From positions 186,001 to 250,000 of the forward strand of contig SCRN01000043.1 in assembly GCA_004322045.1 (NCBI GenBank): a stretch of DNA of 64,000 nt. Reading direction: 5' to 3'. A program made the translations under genes and the position numbers. This stretch comes from Paraburkholderia sp. Lineage in GTDB: Bacteria; Pseudomonadota; Gammaproteobacteria; Burkholderiales; Burkholderiaceae. The notes beneath the pieces were generated by a model. It did no database searches, was not told the DNA's origin, and saw only the letters and a program-made list of their open reading frames with translations. This document shows, in pieces, positions 22,927-32,156 of the stretch (position 1 is its first letter; every line of letters begins with the position of its first letter).

Positions 22927-25900
22927 TTATTTCGCAACGACCACCGGGATGCCGCGCAGCGAGCCTGCGCCTTTCATCTCGTCGAGCGCGCGTTGCACGG
23001 CGGGGCTGGTCGCCGCTTCCAAGCCGAGGCGGGCGGCCAGTTCGCGCTCGCTGCGTTTCACGCTGGCTAGGTTGCGCAGTTTCACGTGCCCGTAGCCGCG
23101 CACGCGAGCGTGCAGTTCCGCTAGCTGCGCGATCGCTTCGGCATTTTCCGCGTTCATGCGATCGAGCGCGCGTTCCATCGTCGTTTGGTAATCGTTCGCA
23201 AGCGCGCGTTCCATGCGGCGTTCGGCGGTGCGGCCGAACGGATCGAGCGCGGTGCCGCGCAAACCGCGCCATTTCGCGAGCATGCCGAGCACCGGCCAGA
23301 GCCATTGGCCGAATGTGCGCTTGCGCGGCGCCTGGCCCGGCTTGGCTTTCGCGAGCGCCGGCGGCGCCAAGTTGAAACTGACGCGAAAATCCTTGCCGGC
23401 CTTGCCTTCGAACTGCGCTTCGAGCGCCTCGCGAAATGCGGCGTCGGTATGCAAGCGTGCGACTTCGTATTCGTCTTTGACGGCGAGCAAGCGGTAGAAC
23501 GTGGTCGCCACGGCGGGCGCGACCCGAGCTTGCGGCACACGGCCTTCGGCCTGGCGCGCCGCCGTGACGAGGGCGCGGTAGCGCTCGACGTAGCGCGGAC
23601 CGCCATAGGCGGCAAGGCGCCGTTCGCGATCGGCGACGAGCGCGTCGAGTTCCACAAGCTCGTCAGCGGGCGTTCCAGATGCCGTGCGCGCCCTATGACG
23701 CTCGGCCCAAAGTGCTTCGAGCGCGGCGGCATCGCCCGCCGCGAGACGGCCTACCGCGAACGCGAGCTTATTCATCGGCACGGCGACGTTGTTCAGCTCG
23801 ATCGCGCGCATCAATGCCGCGTGCGAGACCGGCACGAGGCCCAACTGCCAGGCGAAGCCGAGCATGAGAATGTTCGCGCCGATCGAATCGCCGAGAAACA
23901 TAGCGGCTAGCGCCTGCGCATCGCAGGTCGACATGAATTCGGCGCCTGCGGCGGCGCGCATTTTGTCGACGAGCGCATCGGCGTGCAAATTCGCGTCCGG
24001 ATCATGGACGAACGAGGCGTTCGGAATCTGGTGCGTGTTGACGACGATCCGGGTGCGGCCATGGCGAACCGTTTGCAATGCATCCGCACTCGCCCCAACG
24101 ACCATGTCGCAGGCAAGCAGCACATCGGCCTGCTGCGTATCGATGCGCACTTGGTTCAGCCATTCGTCGCGCGCCGCGAAGCGCACGAACGAGAGCACCG
24201 AGCCGCCCTTTTGCGCGAAGCCCATGAAGTCGAGCACCGACGCGCTTTTGCCTTCGAGGTGAGCCGCCATGCTGATCAGCGCCCCGACGGTCACGACCCC
24301 CGTGCCGCCCACGCCGGTCACGAGAATGTCGTACGGCGCGGCATCCAGATGCGTGCGCGGAACCGGCAATGCCTGGACGCTGCGCGCCAAAGCCGCTTCG
24401 TCGAACGCCACGCCGGCCGCCTTCTTCAGCTTGCCGCCTTCGATCGTGACGAAGCTCGGGCAAAAGCCGTTCACGCAGGAGAAGTCTTTGTTGCACGACG
24501 ATTGATCGATCCGGCGCTTGCGGCCAAGCGGCGTTTCCACGGGCTCGACCGACAGGCAGTTCGACTGCACGCCGCAGTCGCCGCAGCCTTCGCAGACCGC
24601 TTCATTGATGAACAGCCGCTTGTCCGGATCGGGGAATTCGCCTTTCTTGCGGCGGCGGCGCTTTTCGGCGGCGCAGGTTTGATCGTAGATGAGGACCGTC
24701 ACGCCGGGCGTGTCGCGCAGCTCGCGCTGGACGTCGTCGAGTTCGCGCCGGTGGTGGAACGTCGTGCCCTTCGGGAAGAGGGCATGATGGCCATCGTACT
24801 TCTCAGGCTCGTCGGAGACGACGACGAAGCGCGAGACGCCTTCGGCTTCGACTTGGCGGGCGATCTGCGGCACCGAAATGCTGCCGTCGACGGGTTGGCC
24901 GCCCGTCATGGCGACGGCGTCGTTGTAGAGGATCTTGTAGGTGATGTTGGCCTTGGCCGCCACGGCTTGGCGGATGGCGAGGATGCCCGAATGAAAATAC
25001 GTGCCGTCGCCGAGATTTTGGAAGACGTGCTTGGTCTTCGTAAACATCGAGTGCGAGGCCCAGTCGACGCCTTCCCCGCCCATCTGAATCAAGCCCGTGG
25101 TAGCGCGATCCATCCACGAGGCCATGAAATGGCAGCCGATGCCCGCATGAGCGATCGAGCCTTCGGGCACCTTCGTCGACGTGTTGTGCGGGCAGCCCGA
25201 GCAGAAGTAGGGCGTGCGGCGCACGGCGTCGGCCGCGTTCGAGAGAATGCTCGGCGCGACGAGATCGACCACGCGCTCGCGCCGGTCCAGCGCAGGCTTA
25301 TGCCCAGCCAGCCATTGCGCGAACACGGGCAGCACGCGCGAGGGGCGCAACTCGCCGAGCGCCGATAGCAGCGCCGCGCCGCCTGCATCGTGCTTGCCGA
25401 CGATCGCCGGCCGCTCGCCCGCCGGGCGGTTGTACAGGTAGTCCTTGATTTGTTGCTCGACGACCGGGCCTTTCTCTTCGATCACGAGCACTTCGGAGAG
25501 CCCCTCCACGAACGTGTCGATGCGCGACAGTTCGAGCGGGAACGAGAGTCCGACCTTGTAGATGCGCACGCCGGCGGCGTCGAGATCGGCGACGGTCAGA
25601 TCGAGCCGGCGCAGCGCCTCCATCAGATCCAGATGCGCTTTGCCGCAGGTGACGATGCCGATATTGGCGTTCGGGCTTTGGGCGATCCATTTGTCGATGC
25701 TGTTCACGCAGGCGAACGCGCGCACGGCATCGAGTTTGGCGGCCAGGCGCGCTTCGATCGTCAGGCTCGGCAAGTCGGGCCAACGATTGTGCAGGCCGCC
25801 CGCGGGCGCCGCGAAATCGGTGGGGGCGGGCCAATGCGAGGCCAAGGCGTCCAGGTCGACCGTGGCGCCCGATTCGACCGTCTCCGAAATCGCCTTGAAG

Positions 25901-26523
25901 CCCACCCATGCGCCCGAGAAGCGCGAGAGCGCGAAGCCGTATGCGCCGAATTCCAGCATGTCGGCGATGTGCGACGGGTTGACGACCGGCATGTGCCACG
26001 CCATGAGGGCGAAGTCGCTTTGATGCGGCATGGAGGACGATACGCAGCCGTGATCGTCGCCGGCCACGACGAGCACGCCGCCGTGCGGCGACGAGCCGTA
26101 GGCATTGCCATGCTTCAGGGCGTCGCCCGCGCGGTCGACGCCGGGGCCTTTGCCGTACCACATGGCGAAGACGCCATCGACGGTGCGTTCGGGATCGGCT
26201 TCGACGCGCTGGGTGCCGAGCACCGCAGTGCCGCCGAGTTCTTCGTTGATCGCAGGCAAAAAGCGCACATCGCTCGCATCGAGCAGCTTCTTGGCCTTCC
26301 ACATCTGTTGATCGACCATGCCGAGGGGCGAGCCGCGATAGCCGCTGACGAAGCCTGCCGTGTTCCAGCCGAGCGCGCGATCGAGCTCGCGCTGCATCAG
26401 CATGATGCGCACGAGCGCCTGCGTGCCGGTGAGAAAGATGCGGCCGCGCGTGGCGGTCAGGTTATCGGTGAGGCGGTAGTCCGATAGAGCGGGCGTGCCG
26501 TCGATCGGCAGGCGGGCGGTCAT
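22927..26523 (-). CDS. Indolepyruvate ferredoxin oxidoreductase, fused alpha/beta type
   Basis: A 1198-residue protein that oxidatively decarboxylates aryl (and possibly branched) 2-oxo acids to acyl-CoA with TPP and Fe-S clusters. The N-terminal half has 'SGYRGSPLGMVDQQMWKAKK' and 'GVFAMWYGKGPGVDRAGDALKHGN'; the TPP region 'YFCSGCPHNTSTKVPEGS...GIGCHFMASWMDR' follows, then a ferredoxin-like cluster at about residues 640-690 ('NEAVCEGCGDCGVQSNCLSVEP', 'SSCNKDFSCVNGFCPSF'). The gamma domain 'DILVTGVGGTGVVTVGALISMAAH' is C-terminal. The one-polypeptide form is typical of aerobic betaproteobacteria. It stands alone in its unit. Confidence 0.92.
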   Translation of the reverse strand: MTARLPIDGTPALSDYRLTDNLTATRGRIFLTGTQALVRIMLMQRELDRALGWNTAGFVSGYRGSPLGMVDQQMWKAKKLLDASDVRFLPAINEELGGTAVLGTQRVEADPERTVDGVFAMWYGKGPGVDRAGDALKHGNAYGSSPHGGVLVVAGDDHGCVSSSMPHQSDFALMAWHMPVVNPSHIADMLEFGAYGFALSRFSGAWVGFKAISETVESGATVDLDALASHWPAPTDFAAPAGGLHNRWPDLPSLTIEARLAAKLDAVRAFACVNSIDKWIAQSPNANIGIVTCGKAHLDLMEALRRLDLTVADLDAAGVRIYKVGLSFPLELSRIDTFVEGLSEVLVIEEKGPVVEQQIKDYLYNRPAGERPAIVGKHDAGGAALLSALGELRPSRVLPVFAQWLAGHKPALDRRERVVDLVAPSILSNAADAVRRTPYFCSGCPHNTSTKVPEGSIAHAGIGCHFMASWMDRATTGLIQMGGEGVDWASHSMFTKTKHVFQNLGDGTYFHSGILAIRQAVAAKANITYKILYNDAVAMTGGQPVDGSISVPQIARQVEAEGVSRFVVVSDEPEKYDGHHALFPKGTTFHHRRELDDVQRELRDTPGVTVLIYDQTCAAEKRRRRKKGEFPDPDKRLFINEAVCEGCGDCGVQSNCLSVEPVETPLGRKRRIDQSSCNKDFSCVNGFCPSFVTIEGGKLKKAAGVAFDEAALARSVQALPVPRTHLDAAPYDILVTGVGGTGVVTVGALISMAAHLEGKSASVLDFMGFAQKGGSVLSFVRFAARDEWLNQVRIDTQQADVLLACDMVVGASADALQTVRHGRTRIVVNTHQIPNASFVHDPDANLHADALVDKMRAAAGAEFMSTCDAQALAAMFLGDSIGANILMLGFAWQLGLVPVSHAALMRAIELNNVAVPMNKLAFAVGRLAAGDAAALEALWAERHRARTASGTPADELVELDALVADRERRLAAYGGPRYVERYRALVTAARQAEGRVPQARVAPAVATTFYRLLAVKDEYEVARLHTDAAFREALEAQFEGKAGKDFRVSFNLAPPALAKAKPGQAPRKRTFGQWLWPVLGMLAKWRGLRGTALDPFGRTAERRMERALANDYQTTMERALDRMNAENAEAIAQLAELHARVRGYGHVKLRNLASVKRSERELAARLGLEAATSPAVQRALDEMKGAGSLRGIPVVVAK

Positions 26524-26832
26524 GGTGTGTCTCCTTCAAGCTCTTTTTTGCCCCATCCAAGACCGGTGTCCGGCCGAAGGGGGTAACGCCCGTCCGACGC
26601 GGGGCAGCGAAGGCTCTATTCTTTAGCGAGGCAGCCGGAGGATTTTTTCTATCTCGTCGACGGCGGCACGAAGGTGCGGCAATTTGTCCGCGACAACGCC
26701 GGGATTGGAGAGGAATTTTTCGCTGACCGGCGCCGAAGGAAAATTGCAACGCCGCGGCGATTGCCGGCGCCGGGGGAAACCCGAAGGCGAAGGCGCTGTG
26801 CCGAGCGGGACGGGCTCGGTTGCGGGGGGCGG
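26524..26832. other. Gene-free stretch upstream of indolepyruvate oxidoreductase
   Basis: Contains the promoter side of the minus-strand oxidoreductase gene and the downstream side of the KirBac gene. No terminator with a U-tract, operator palindrome or small gene was recognised. Confidence 0.4.
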
Positions 26833-27870
26833 TTACGCCGGGGTTATGGCTTGCGCGCCCGCCTCGTCTCCATCGTCCAGCGCGACGACCTCGTCGAACT
26901 GCGCGTAGTCGATGTGCGTGATGCCGTCCTCGTCCTCGTGCAGCAAGTCGACGAATCGATGCTGCCAGCGGATCTCCTCGTGGCCCCACGCGCGGCGGCC
27001 ATACATCATCTGCGTAGTGGTTTCGTCGGCCCCCTCGATCATCAACATCAGCGACGCTTCGCTGGCGGCGAGGCTTTCCGCCGTTTCACCGTAGAGCGGG
27101 CTTGTTTCGTCGATCACGTGCATCAGGTTCCAACCCAGCAGGAAGGTGGGGTGCTGCTCGCGCACGAGCTTCAGGTCCTGGATGCGCCACAGCGGATACC
27201 CCTCGGGCTTGCGCTCGTAGCGCATCAGCCGAAGCTTGGCCTTAGCTTCGACGATGAAGTTTTGCCGCGCGTTGGCGGCGCGCAGCATCAGCGTCGGCTT
27301 GCCGTCGAGCGGGCGCACGACGGCATAGCGCGCGAAGATGATGCGAGCGCGCGGGCGGGAAAAACGCACGAAGATGAGACCTGTCGCCAAAGCGATGCTC
27401 GACATGCCCGTGAAAATTTCGAGCGTCGCGATTGCGTGCGCGTAGACCGTCTGCGGGTGCATGTCGCCGTAGCCGACCGTCGCCAGCGTTTCCACGCTGA
27501 AGAAGAACGCGCCGAGGAAGCCGTCGGGGGCTTGATTCGCGATCGGTGCATGGCCGCACGTGTAGAGTGCGGCGAATGCGGCGTTGAGCAGCACGAAGAA
27601 AGCGGCGAGTGCGCCGAAGAAAACAGGCCAGCTCGCCGTTAGCGCACGATGGTATAGATCCAGGTTCGTGCGGCCCGGCAAGCCGTGCGTGACGACCGTG
27701 CCGGTACCCGTGCGCAGGATGCGGCTGCCCCGGCTACCGGCGCGCGCACGCTTGGCCGCTTTCGGGGCGGGACGGGCATGGGGCGAGCGCGGCACGCGCG
27801 GCGCGGCGCGCTCCGGTGTAGCCTGGCCTTCGGGGGGGGCCGTGTCGGGTGGGCGTGTCTCGGTCGACAT
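26833..27870 (-). CDS. KirBac-type inward-rectifier potassium channel
   Basis: A 345-residue protein. The K+ selectivity filter TVGYGD is at residues 131-136, flanked by two transmembrane helices (about 80-103 and 145-168: 'AHAIATLEIFTGMSSIALATGLIFV'). The cytoplasmic Kir domain follows ('FARYAVVRPLDGKPTLMLRAANARQN', 'YPLWRIQDLKLVREQHPTF', 'LHVIDETSPL'-like segment). The N-terminal 60 residues are Pro/Ala/Arg-rich and low complexity. A slide helix 'GRTNLDLYHRALTASW' precedes the first membrane helix, as in KirBac1.1. Confidence 0.93.
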   Translation of the reverse strand: MSTETRPPDTAPPEGQATPERAAPRVPRSPHARPAPKAAKRARAGSRGSRILRTGTGTVVTHGLPGRTNLDLYHRALTASWPVFFGALAAFFVLLNAAFAALYTCGHAPIANQAPDGFLGAFFFSVETLATVGYGDMHPQTVYAHAIATLEIFTGMSSIALATGLIFVRFSRPRARIIFARYAVVRPLDGKPTLMLRAANARQNFIVEAKAKLRLMRYERKPEGYPLWRIQDLKLVREQHPTFLLGWNLMHVIDETSPLYGETAESLAASEASLMLMIEGADETTTQMMYGRRAWGHEEIRWQHRFVDLLHEDEDGITHIDYAQFDEVVALDDGDEAGAQAITPA

Positions 27871-27928
27871 CGATGCTGCGCTTCATCGGGAACGGGCGCA
27901 GCGTAGCATGCGCGGCTTCCGGGCGCGA

Positions 27929-28174
27929 CTACGGAAACGCCCTGGGCTTGGGCACGCCGGCGCCACGCTCGATGTCGGCTTGAGCTTGCTGGCGCGCCGA
28001 TTCGATGGCGTCGACGGCCTGCGCAAAACCCGTGTCGCCGCCTACCGTCGTCCAGCGCTGCACGGGTTTGTCCTGCTGCCGGATTTCATACTCGGCGTCC
28101 CAGCGCGAGCCTTCGAGCTCGATAGGACGCACGTGAATCGAATAGACGCCGTAGACGTAGCTCTCTTCGGTCAT
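27929..28174 (-). CDS. Small conserved protein (DUF6566-like), copy 1
   Basis: An 81-residue soluble protein without signal or membrane segment: 'YVYGVYSIHVRPIELEGSRWDAEYEI', 'WTTVGGDTGF', then an Ala-rich helix 'AVDAIESARQQAQADIERG'. It shares the overall pattern (Y-x-G-x-Y start, central strand with a polar turn, C-terminal EA helix) with the next gene, so the two look like distant tandem paralogs. Possibly DUF6566; function unknown. Confidence 0.68.
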   Translation of the reverse strand: MTEESYVYGVYSIHVRPIELEGSRWDAEYEIRQQDKPVQRWTTVGGDTGFAQAVDAIESARQQAQADIERGAGVPKPRAFP

Positions 28175-28272
28175 GTCGAACCTCCATTCGCCTTGCTTCG
28201 GCGAGCGTTCGAAGCGTTCGAAGCCAGCGGGGCGCCCGATGCAATGGCTACGCCACCGCGCCGCAGCTCGCG

Positions 28273-28494
28273 CTACAACTCGATTTCGCCGAGGATTTGA
28301 TGCGCGAGCGCTTTGGCTTCTTCTAGCGCCTCCGAGACGGTTGCGCTCACGCCCTTGACTTCATAGACCGTCGTCTCGGGTTCGGTCGCGTCGTCGCGGG
28401 CCAGGTGAACGACGCCTTGAAACCGGCCGTCGTCGAGTTGCTGAACGCCGGCCGTGGCCGTATAGATGCCTTTCGTGTAGGTGACGTCTTCCAT
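28273..28494 (-). CDS. Small conserved protein (DUF6566-like), copy 2
   Basis: A 73-residue protein started at ATG 28494. Its layout mirrors the downstream neighbour: 'TYTKGIYTATAGVQQLDDGRFQGVVHL', 'ETTVYEVKGVSATVSEALEEAKALAHQILGEIEL'. It lies 98 bases upstream of copy 1 on the same strand. The longer upstream frame is Arg-rich and out of character. Function unknown. Confidence 0.68.
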   Translation of the reverse strand: MEDVTYTKGIYTATAGVQQLDDGRFQGVVHLARDDATEPETTVYEVKGVSATVSEALEEAKALAHQILGEIEL

Positions 28495-28618
28495 GATGAC
28501 GCTCCTGTCCGGGACGCATGAATTCATCGTAGCACGCGCGCGTGGCGCGCACCGGCGGCAAGCTCGATTCGCGGCCATCGAACTGGGGCGGCTGTAGCCC
28601 CCGCGGCTTGATCCCGTC

Positions 28619-29569
28619 CTACTCGAGCAGCGCAACGATCTCGTCGAGCGACGGCGAATGCGCCCCCGCGTGCCGGCACGCCGCCGCGCCCGCCGCCAAT
28701 GCGAACGCCAAATGGTCGCGCCAGCCGCGTTCGGGCCGCTGCATCAAGCTGAACAGCAAGCCGCCGATCGAAGCGTCGCCCGCACCGACCGTATCGACGA
28801 CTTCGACCCGCGGCGGCATCGCCGCAATCGTCTCGCCCGGGGCGATCAACGTCGCGGCGCCCGAGCCGCGCGTGACGAGCACGGTCGCCGCAGGGTTCAT
28901 CGCGCGCAGCAGGTCGAGCGCCGTGTCTTCATCCGTGCCGAAGAGGCAACGCAGATCTTCGTCGGAGACTTTGACGAGATCGGCGAGCGCCACCATCGTT
29001 TCGAGCATGGGGCGATAGCCGTGCTCCATGACGTTGCGATAGTTCGGATCGAAACTGATGCGCACGCCCTTCGCGCGCAGCTCTGCCGCCAATGTGGAAA
29101 GCGTGGTCGACAGCGGCGCACGCGCAAGGCTGATGCCGCCGAAATGCGCCCAGCGTGCTGCGCCCGTCCAGCCTTCGGGCAGCGACTCGGGGTCGAACGC
29201 GAGGTCGGCGCTGGCATCGCCAATGAAAAAATAGGCCGGCGGATGCGTGCGATGCACGATGGCCAAAAGCGGTGCGCGCGGGACGCGCTGCAAGAAGCGT
29301 AGGTCAAGGCCCGCCGCTTCGCTCGCGCGCCACAAATCGTCGGAGAAGCAATCGACGCCGATCGCGCCTGCGAACGCCGTCGGCACGCCTAGGCGCGCCA
29401 CGGCGCGTGCCACGTTCCAACCGGCGCCGCCCGGGTGGGAGGTCCAGTGCGGTCCGTCCGTGCGCACGAGATCGGTCAGGATGTCGCCCGCGCTGACGAA
29501 CATCGGGAAGTCGGGCCGCTCTCTGAGCGCGGCAGCCGATGATGCGTTCGAAGCGCTCGAGGTTTGCAT
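28619..29569 (-). CDS. PfkB-family carbohydrate kinase (probable fructokinase)
   Basis: A 316-residue sugar kinase, started at ATG 29569 (a TTG five codons earlier overlaps the previous stop). PfkB motifs: 'HPGGAGWNVARAVARLGVPTAFAGAIGVD' (first signature) and 'VEVVDTVGAGDASIGGLLFSLM' with the catalytic Asp in GAGD. It is the last gene of a LacI-AGE-PfkB operon. With an AGE epimerase/isomerase just upstream, phosphorylation of fructose is the most economical assignment, but other ketoses are possible. Confidence 0.87.
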   Translation of the reverse strand: MQTSSASNASSAAALRERPDFPMFVSAGDILTDLVRTDGPHWTSHPGGAGWNVARAVARLGVPTAFAGAIGVDCFSDDLWRASEAAGLDLRFLQRVPRAPLLAIVHRTHPPAYFFIGDASADLAFDPESLPEGWTGAARWAHFGGISLARAPLSTTLSTLAAELRAKGVRISFDPNYRNVMEHGYRPMLETMVALADLVKVSDEDLRCLFGTDEDTALDLLRAMNPAATVLVTRGSGAATLIAPGETIAAMPPRVEVVDTVGAGDASIGGLLFSLMQRPERGWRDHLAFALAAGAAACRHAGAHSPSLDEIVALLE

Positions 29570-29580
29570 AGATCGTCCGT

Positions 29581-30981
29581 TCAAGCGCGGCTCGTCAAGC
29601 CGTTGCCATTGCCGTTGCGAGTTCCGCGGCCGTCGCCGTTGCCGCCGGTGGCCGCGTGCAGGGTGGAAGCCGGCGTCACGCCATTGCCGAGCGCATTCGC
29701 ATCGCCGTTCACGTGGCTTTCGCCAAGCGCGTTCAACACCTCGTAGCAGGCGCCCATCGTGTGGTAATCGGTCTTGCCGGCCGGGCTCTTCTCATCGCTG
29801 TATTTGCGGTTGTCGCATGTGAGGATGCGATACCAGGCGCCATGGCGGTGGTCGACGAAATGCGTCCAGCTGTAGCGCCAAATCTCGTCGTACCAGTCCC
29901 AAAAACGCTCGCTGCCGGTGCGATGACCGAGGAGCGCGGCGGCCGCCAGCGTTTCGGCCTGCACCCAGAAGTACTTGTCGTGATCGCAGATCTTGCCATC
30001 CGGGCCGAAGCCGTAGCAAAGGCCGCCGTGCTCGTCGTCCCAGGCGTGCGTGAGCGCCGCATCGAACAGCTCGACGGCGCGCGGCAGCAGCCAGGGCAGA
30101 GGGCGATGGCGCTCGAGGATCAACAGCAGTTTGGCCCATTCGGTCTGATGCCCGGGCTGAAAGCCCCAGGGCCGAAAGATGTTCGAGCTGTCTTCTTCGT
30201 TGTAGTGCCAATCGACGGACCAATCCGCGTGGAAGTGCTCCCAGACGAGCCCGTGCGAAAGGTTGGCCTGCCGCTCGGTGATGTGGGTGGCGACGCGCTC
30301 GGCCCGGTCGAGATAGACGAGGTGCCCGGTCGCCTCGTAGGCCGCGAGCAGCGCTTCGGTCGCATGCATGTTCGCGTTCTGACCGCGGTAGGTCGAGACA
30401 TGCCAGTCGGGCGTCGCCTCATCGGCGTAGAGCCCGGCGGCCGGATCCCAGAAACGGCGCTCCATCAGCTCGAACGTTTCGGCAATCTGCAGGCGCGCCT
30501 CTTCGATTCCGGCCATCGCCGCGTGTGCTTGCGCGAGCAAGACGAAGGCGAGGCCATAACAGTGCCGGGTGCCGTCCACCGTGCGCTTTTCTCGGTTGCG
30601 CCATTCGATTTCCCAGTCGTAGCCGCGGTGTTCCGGGTCCCAATGCGCATCGCGCAAGAACGCGAGGCCGTGACGCGCGTATTCCAGATACTGCGGATCG
30701 CGCAAATGCCGGTAGGCCATCGCGTAATTGAAGATGAAGCGGCAACTGCTCACTAGGTGACGCGAGCTGCGGTTGTAGACCGTGCCGTCGTCCTTGAAAT
30801 AGTGGAAGAAGCCCCCCGAGGCATCGTAGACGGTCGGCCCATAGAACGCGAGCGTATCGGCCACGTGATCGAGCAAGAACGCGCGATCCCGAAAATCGTC
30901 GACGGGCGGCACGAGGGCATTCGTATGGACCGTGCCGGGCGCCGGCTTGATGCCTCGATTGGTGTTGGGAAGCGTCGTCAT
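29581..30981 (-). CDS. AGE-family sugar epimerase/isomerase
   Basis: A 466-residue protein of the N-acylglucosamine 2-epimerase / mannose isomerase family with its (alpha/alpha)6 barrel. Motifs: 'SCRFIFNYAMAYRHLRDPQYLEYARHGLAFLRD', 'HCYGLAFVLLAQAHAAMAGIEEA', 'GQNANMHATEALLAAYEATG', 'GFQPGHQTEWAKLLLILER' (His of the active site) and 'KYFWVQAETLAAAALLGHRTG'. In this operon a D-mannose to D-fructose isomerase (YihS-like) is favoured. The last 45 residues are Gly/Asn-rich low-complexity sequence ('GGNGDGRGTRNGNGNG'). Start overlaps the LacI stop by ATGA. Confidence 0.88.
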   Translation of the reverse strand: MTTLPNTNRGIKPAPGTVHTNALVPPVDDFRDRAFLLDHVADTLAFYGPTVYDASGGFFHYFKDDGTVYNRSSRHLVSSCRFIFNYAMAYRHLRDPQYLEYARHGLAFLRDAHWDPEHRGYDWEIEWRNREKRTVDGTRHCYGLAFVLLAQAHAAMAGIEEARLQIAETFELMERRFWDPAAGLYADEATPDWHVSTYRGQNANMHATEALLAAYEATGHLVYLDRAERVATHITERQANLSHGLVWEHFHADWSVDWHYNEEDSSNIFRPWGFQPGHQTEWAKLLLILERHRPLPWLLPRAVELFDAALTHAWDDEHGGLCYGFGPDGKICDHDKYFWVQAETLAAAALLGHRTGSERFWDWYDEIWRYSWTHFVDHRHGAWYRILTCDNRKYSDEKSPAGKTDYHTMGACYEVLNALGESHVNGDANALGNGVTPASTLHAATGGNGDGRGTRNGNGNGLTSRA

Positions 30982-32018
30982 GATGTGATTTCCGATTCGA
31001 TGCCGGCTTGGCCGAGCGCGTGCTGCGCGCCGGCGCCGCCGACCGTGCTGGCCCGCGCGACGAGCCGCACCGGCAGTCGTACCGTCAACTCGACGGGCGT
31101 ATCTTCGAGCAGCAACTGCACGCCGCGCGCGCCGAGGGCTTCTTTGTCGATCGCGATCGTGGTCAGTGCGGGCGTAGCGTGGGAGGCCGCGGGAATGTCG
31201 TCGAAGCCGACGAACGCAATGTCCTCGGGCACGCGCAAGCCGCGTGCTAGCGCGACGCGCATCGCGGCGAGCGCTGCAACGTCGTTATAGGCGAAAACCG
31301 CGTTCGGCATGCGCTCTGGCCCTTGCGTGTCGAGCAGCCGCTGCATCGCCAATTCGGCGCCTTCGTCCGGCGGCAGGTGCGCATCGATCGAGGTTTCGAG
31401 CGACGGGTCGAACAGCAGCCCCGCTTCGAAGAAGGCCCGCCGGTAGCCGAGCGCGCGCTGCGCGATGCTGTAATGCGCGAGCGAGCCGCCGATGAACGCG
31501 ACGCGCTTGCGCCCGAGGGCGAATAAGTGCCGCATCGCCAGCATGGCGCCCTGAGCGTTATCGAGATTGACCGAGCGCATATTCGGCGCCCAGAGATCGA
31601 TCAACACCATTGGGCGCTGCATCGCGGCCACGGAGGCCAGCGTTTCCGGCTCGACGAACCCCGCCACCGCAATGGCATCGGGCGCGTGCAGGCGCAATTG
31701 CTCGGCCACATCCTCGGTCGGACCGGCCGTCAGCAGCGAGGGCACGATGCCGTGCGCGCGGCAGGCATCCTCCACGCCATGCAGAACATGCGAGAAAAAG
31801 GGGCTCGCGCCGAAGTTGTTGTGCTGCCGGTGCAGCAGGAAGGTGAGGCGCCGGATGCGCGGGCGCAATTGCGCCGCGTCGTAGCCGAGCCGTTGCGCTG
31901 TCTCCACGACGCGCAGCCGCGTGGCTTCGGACAGGCCCGGCTGGTTTTTCAGGGCGCGCGACACGGTGCCGATCGATACGTTCGCCGCGCGGGCGATATC
32001 GCGAATCGTGGTGGCCAT
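30978..32018 (-). CDS. LacI-family transcriptional regulator
   Basis: A 346-residue repressor. N-terminal helix-turn-helix: 'TIRDIARAANVSIGTVSRALKNQPGLSEATRLRV', hinge helix 'LGYDAAQLRPRIRRLTF', then a periplasmic-binding-like sugar domain ('FVGFDDIPAASHATPALTTIAIDKEALG'). It begins the operon and is coupled to the AGE gene by ATGA, so it most likely represses its own operon in the absence of the sugar. A candidate operator lies 117 bases upstream. Confidence 0.93.
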   Translation of the reverse strand: MATTIRDIARAANVSIGTVSRALKNQPGLSEATRLRVVETAQRLGYDAAQLRPRIRRLTFLLHRQHNNFGASPFFSHVLHGVEDACRAHGIVPSLLTAGPTEDVAEQLRLHAPDAIAVAGFVEPETLASVAAMQRPMVLIDLWAPNMRSVNLDNAQGAMLAMRHLFALGRKRVAFIGGSLAHYSIAQRALGYRRAFFEAGLLFDPSLETSIDAHLPPDEGAELAMQRLLDTQGPERMPNAVFAYNDVAALAAMRVALARGLRVPEDIAFVGFDDIPAASHATPALTTIAIDKEALGARGVQLLLEDTPVELTVRLPVRLVARASTVGGAGAQHALGQAGIESEITS

Positions 32019-32134
32019 GGTCGCTCGTTCCTCGGGTCTCGGTGCGGCGATTGTATAGTAAAAACCGCAAAAAAGACCGCCGTATGAGCTACATGATTGC
32101 CCTTAAGCGTTCATCTGCCGATGATTCAGGAACA

Positions 32135-32152
32135 TTTTACTGTTTAGTAAAA
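32135..32152. promoter_or_regulatory. Operator-like palindrome TTTTACT-GTTT-AGTAAAA
   Basis: TTTTACT (32135-32141) is a perfect inverted copy of AGTAAAA (32146-32152) around GTTT, 117 bases upstream of the LacI start. A further half site AGTAAAA is at 32058-32064, closer to the gene and in a likely promoter position. It overlaps a second inverted repeat GTTTAG/CTAAAC (32142-32147 and 32157-32162). LacI-family operators usually have CG at the centre, so the regulator is not certain; it sits five bases past the end of the EAL-GGDEF gene. Confidence 0.5.
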
Positions 32153-32156
32153 ATTG

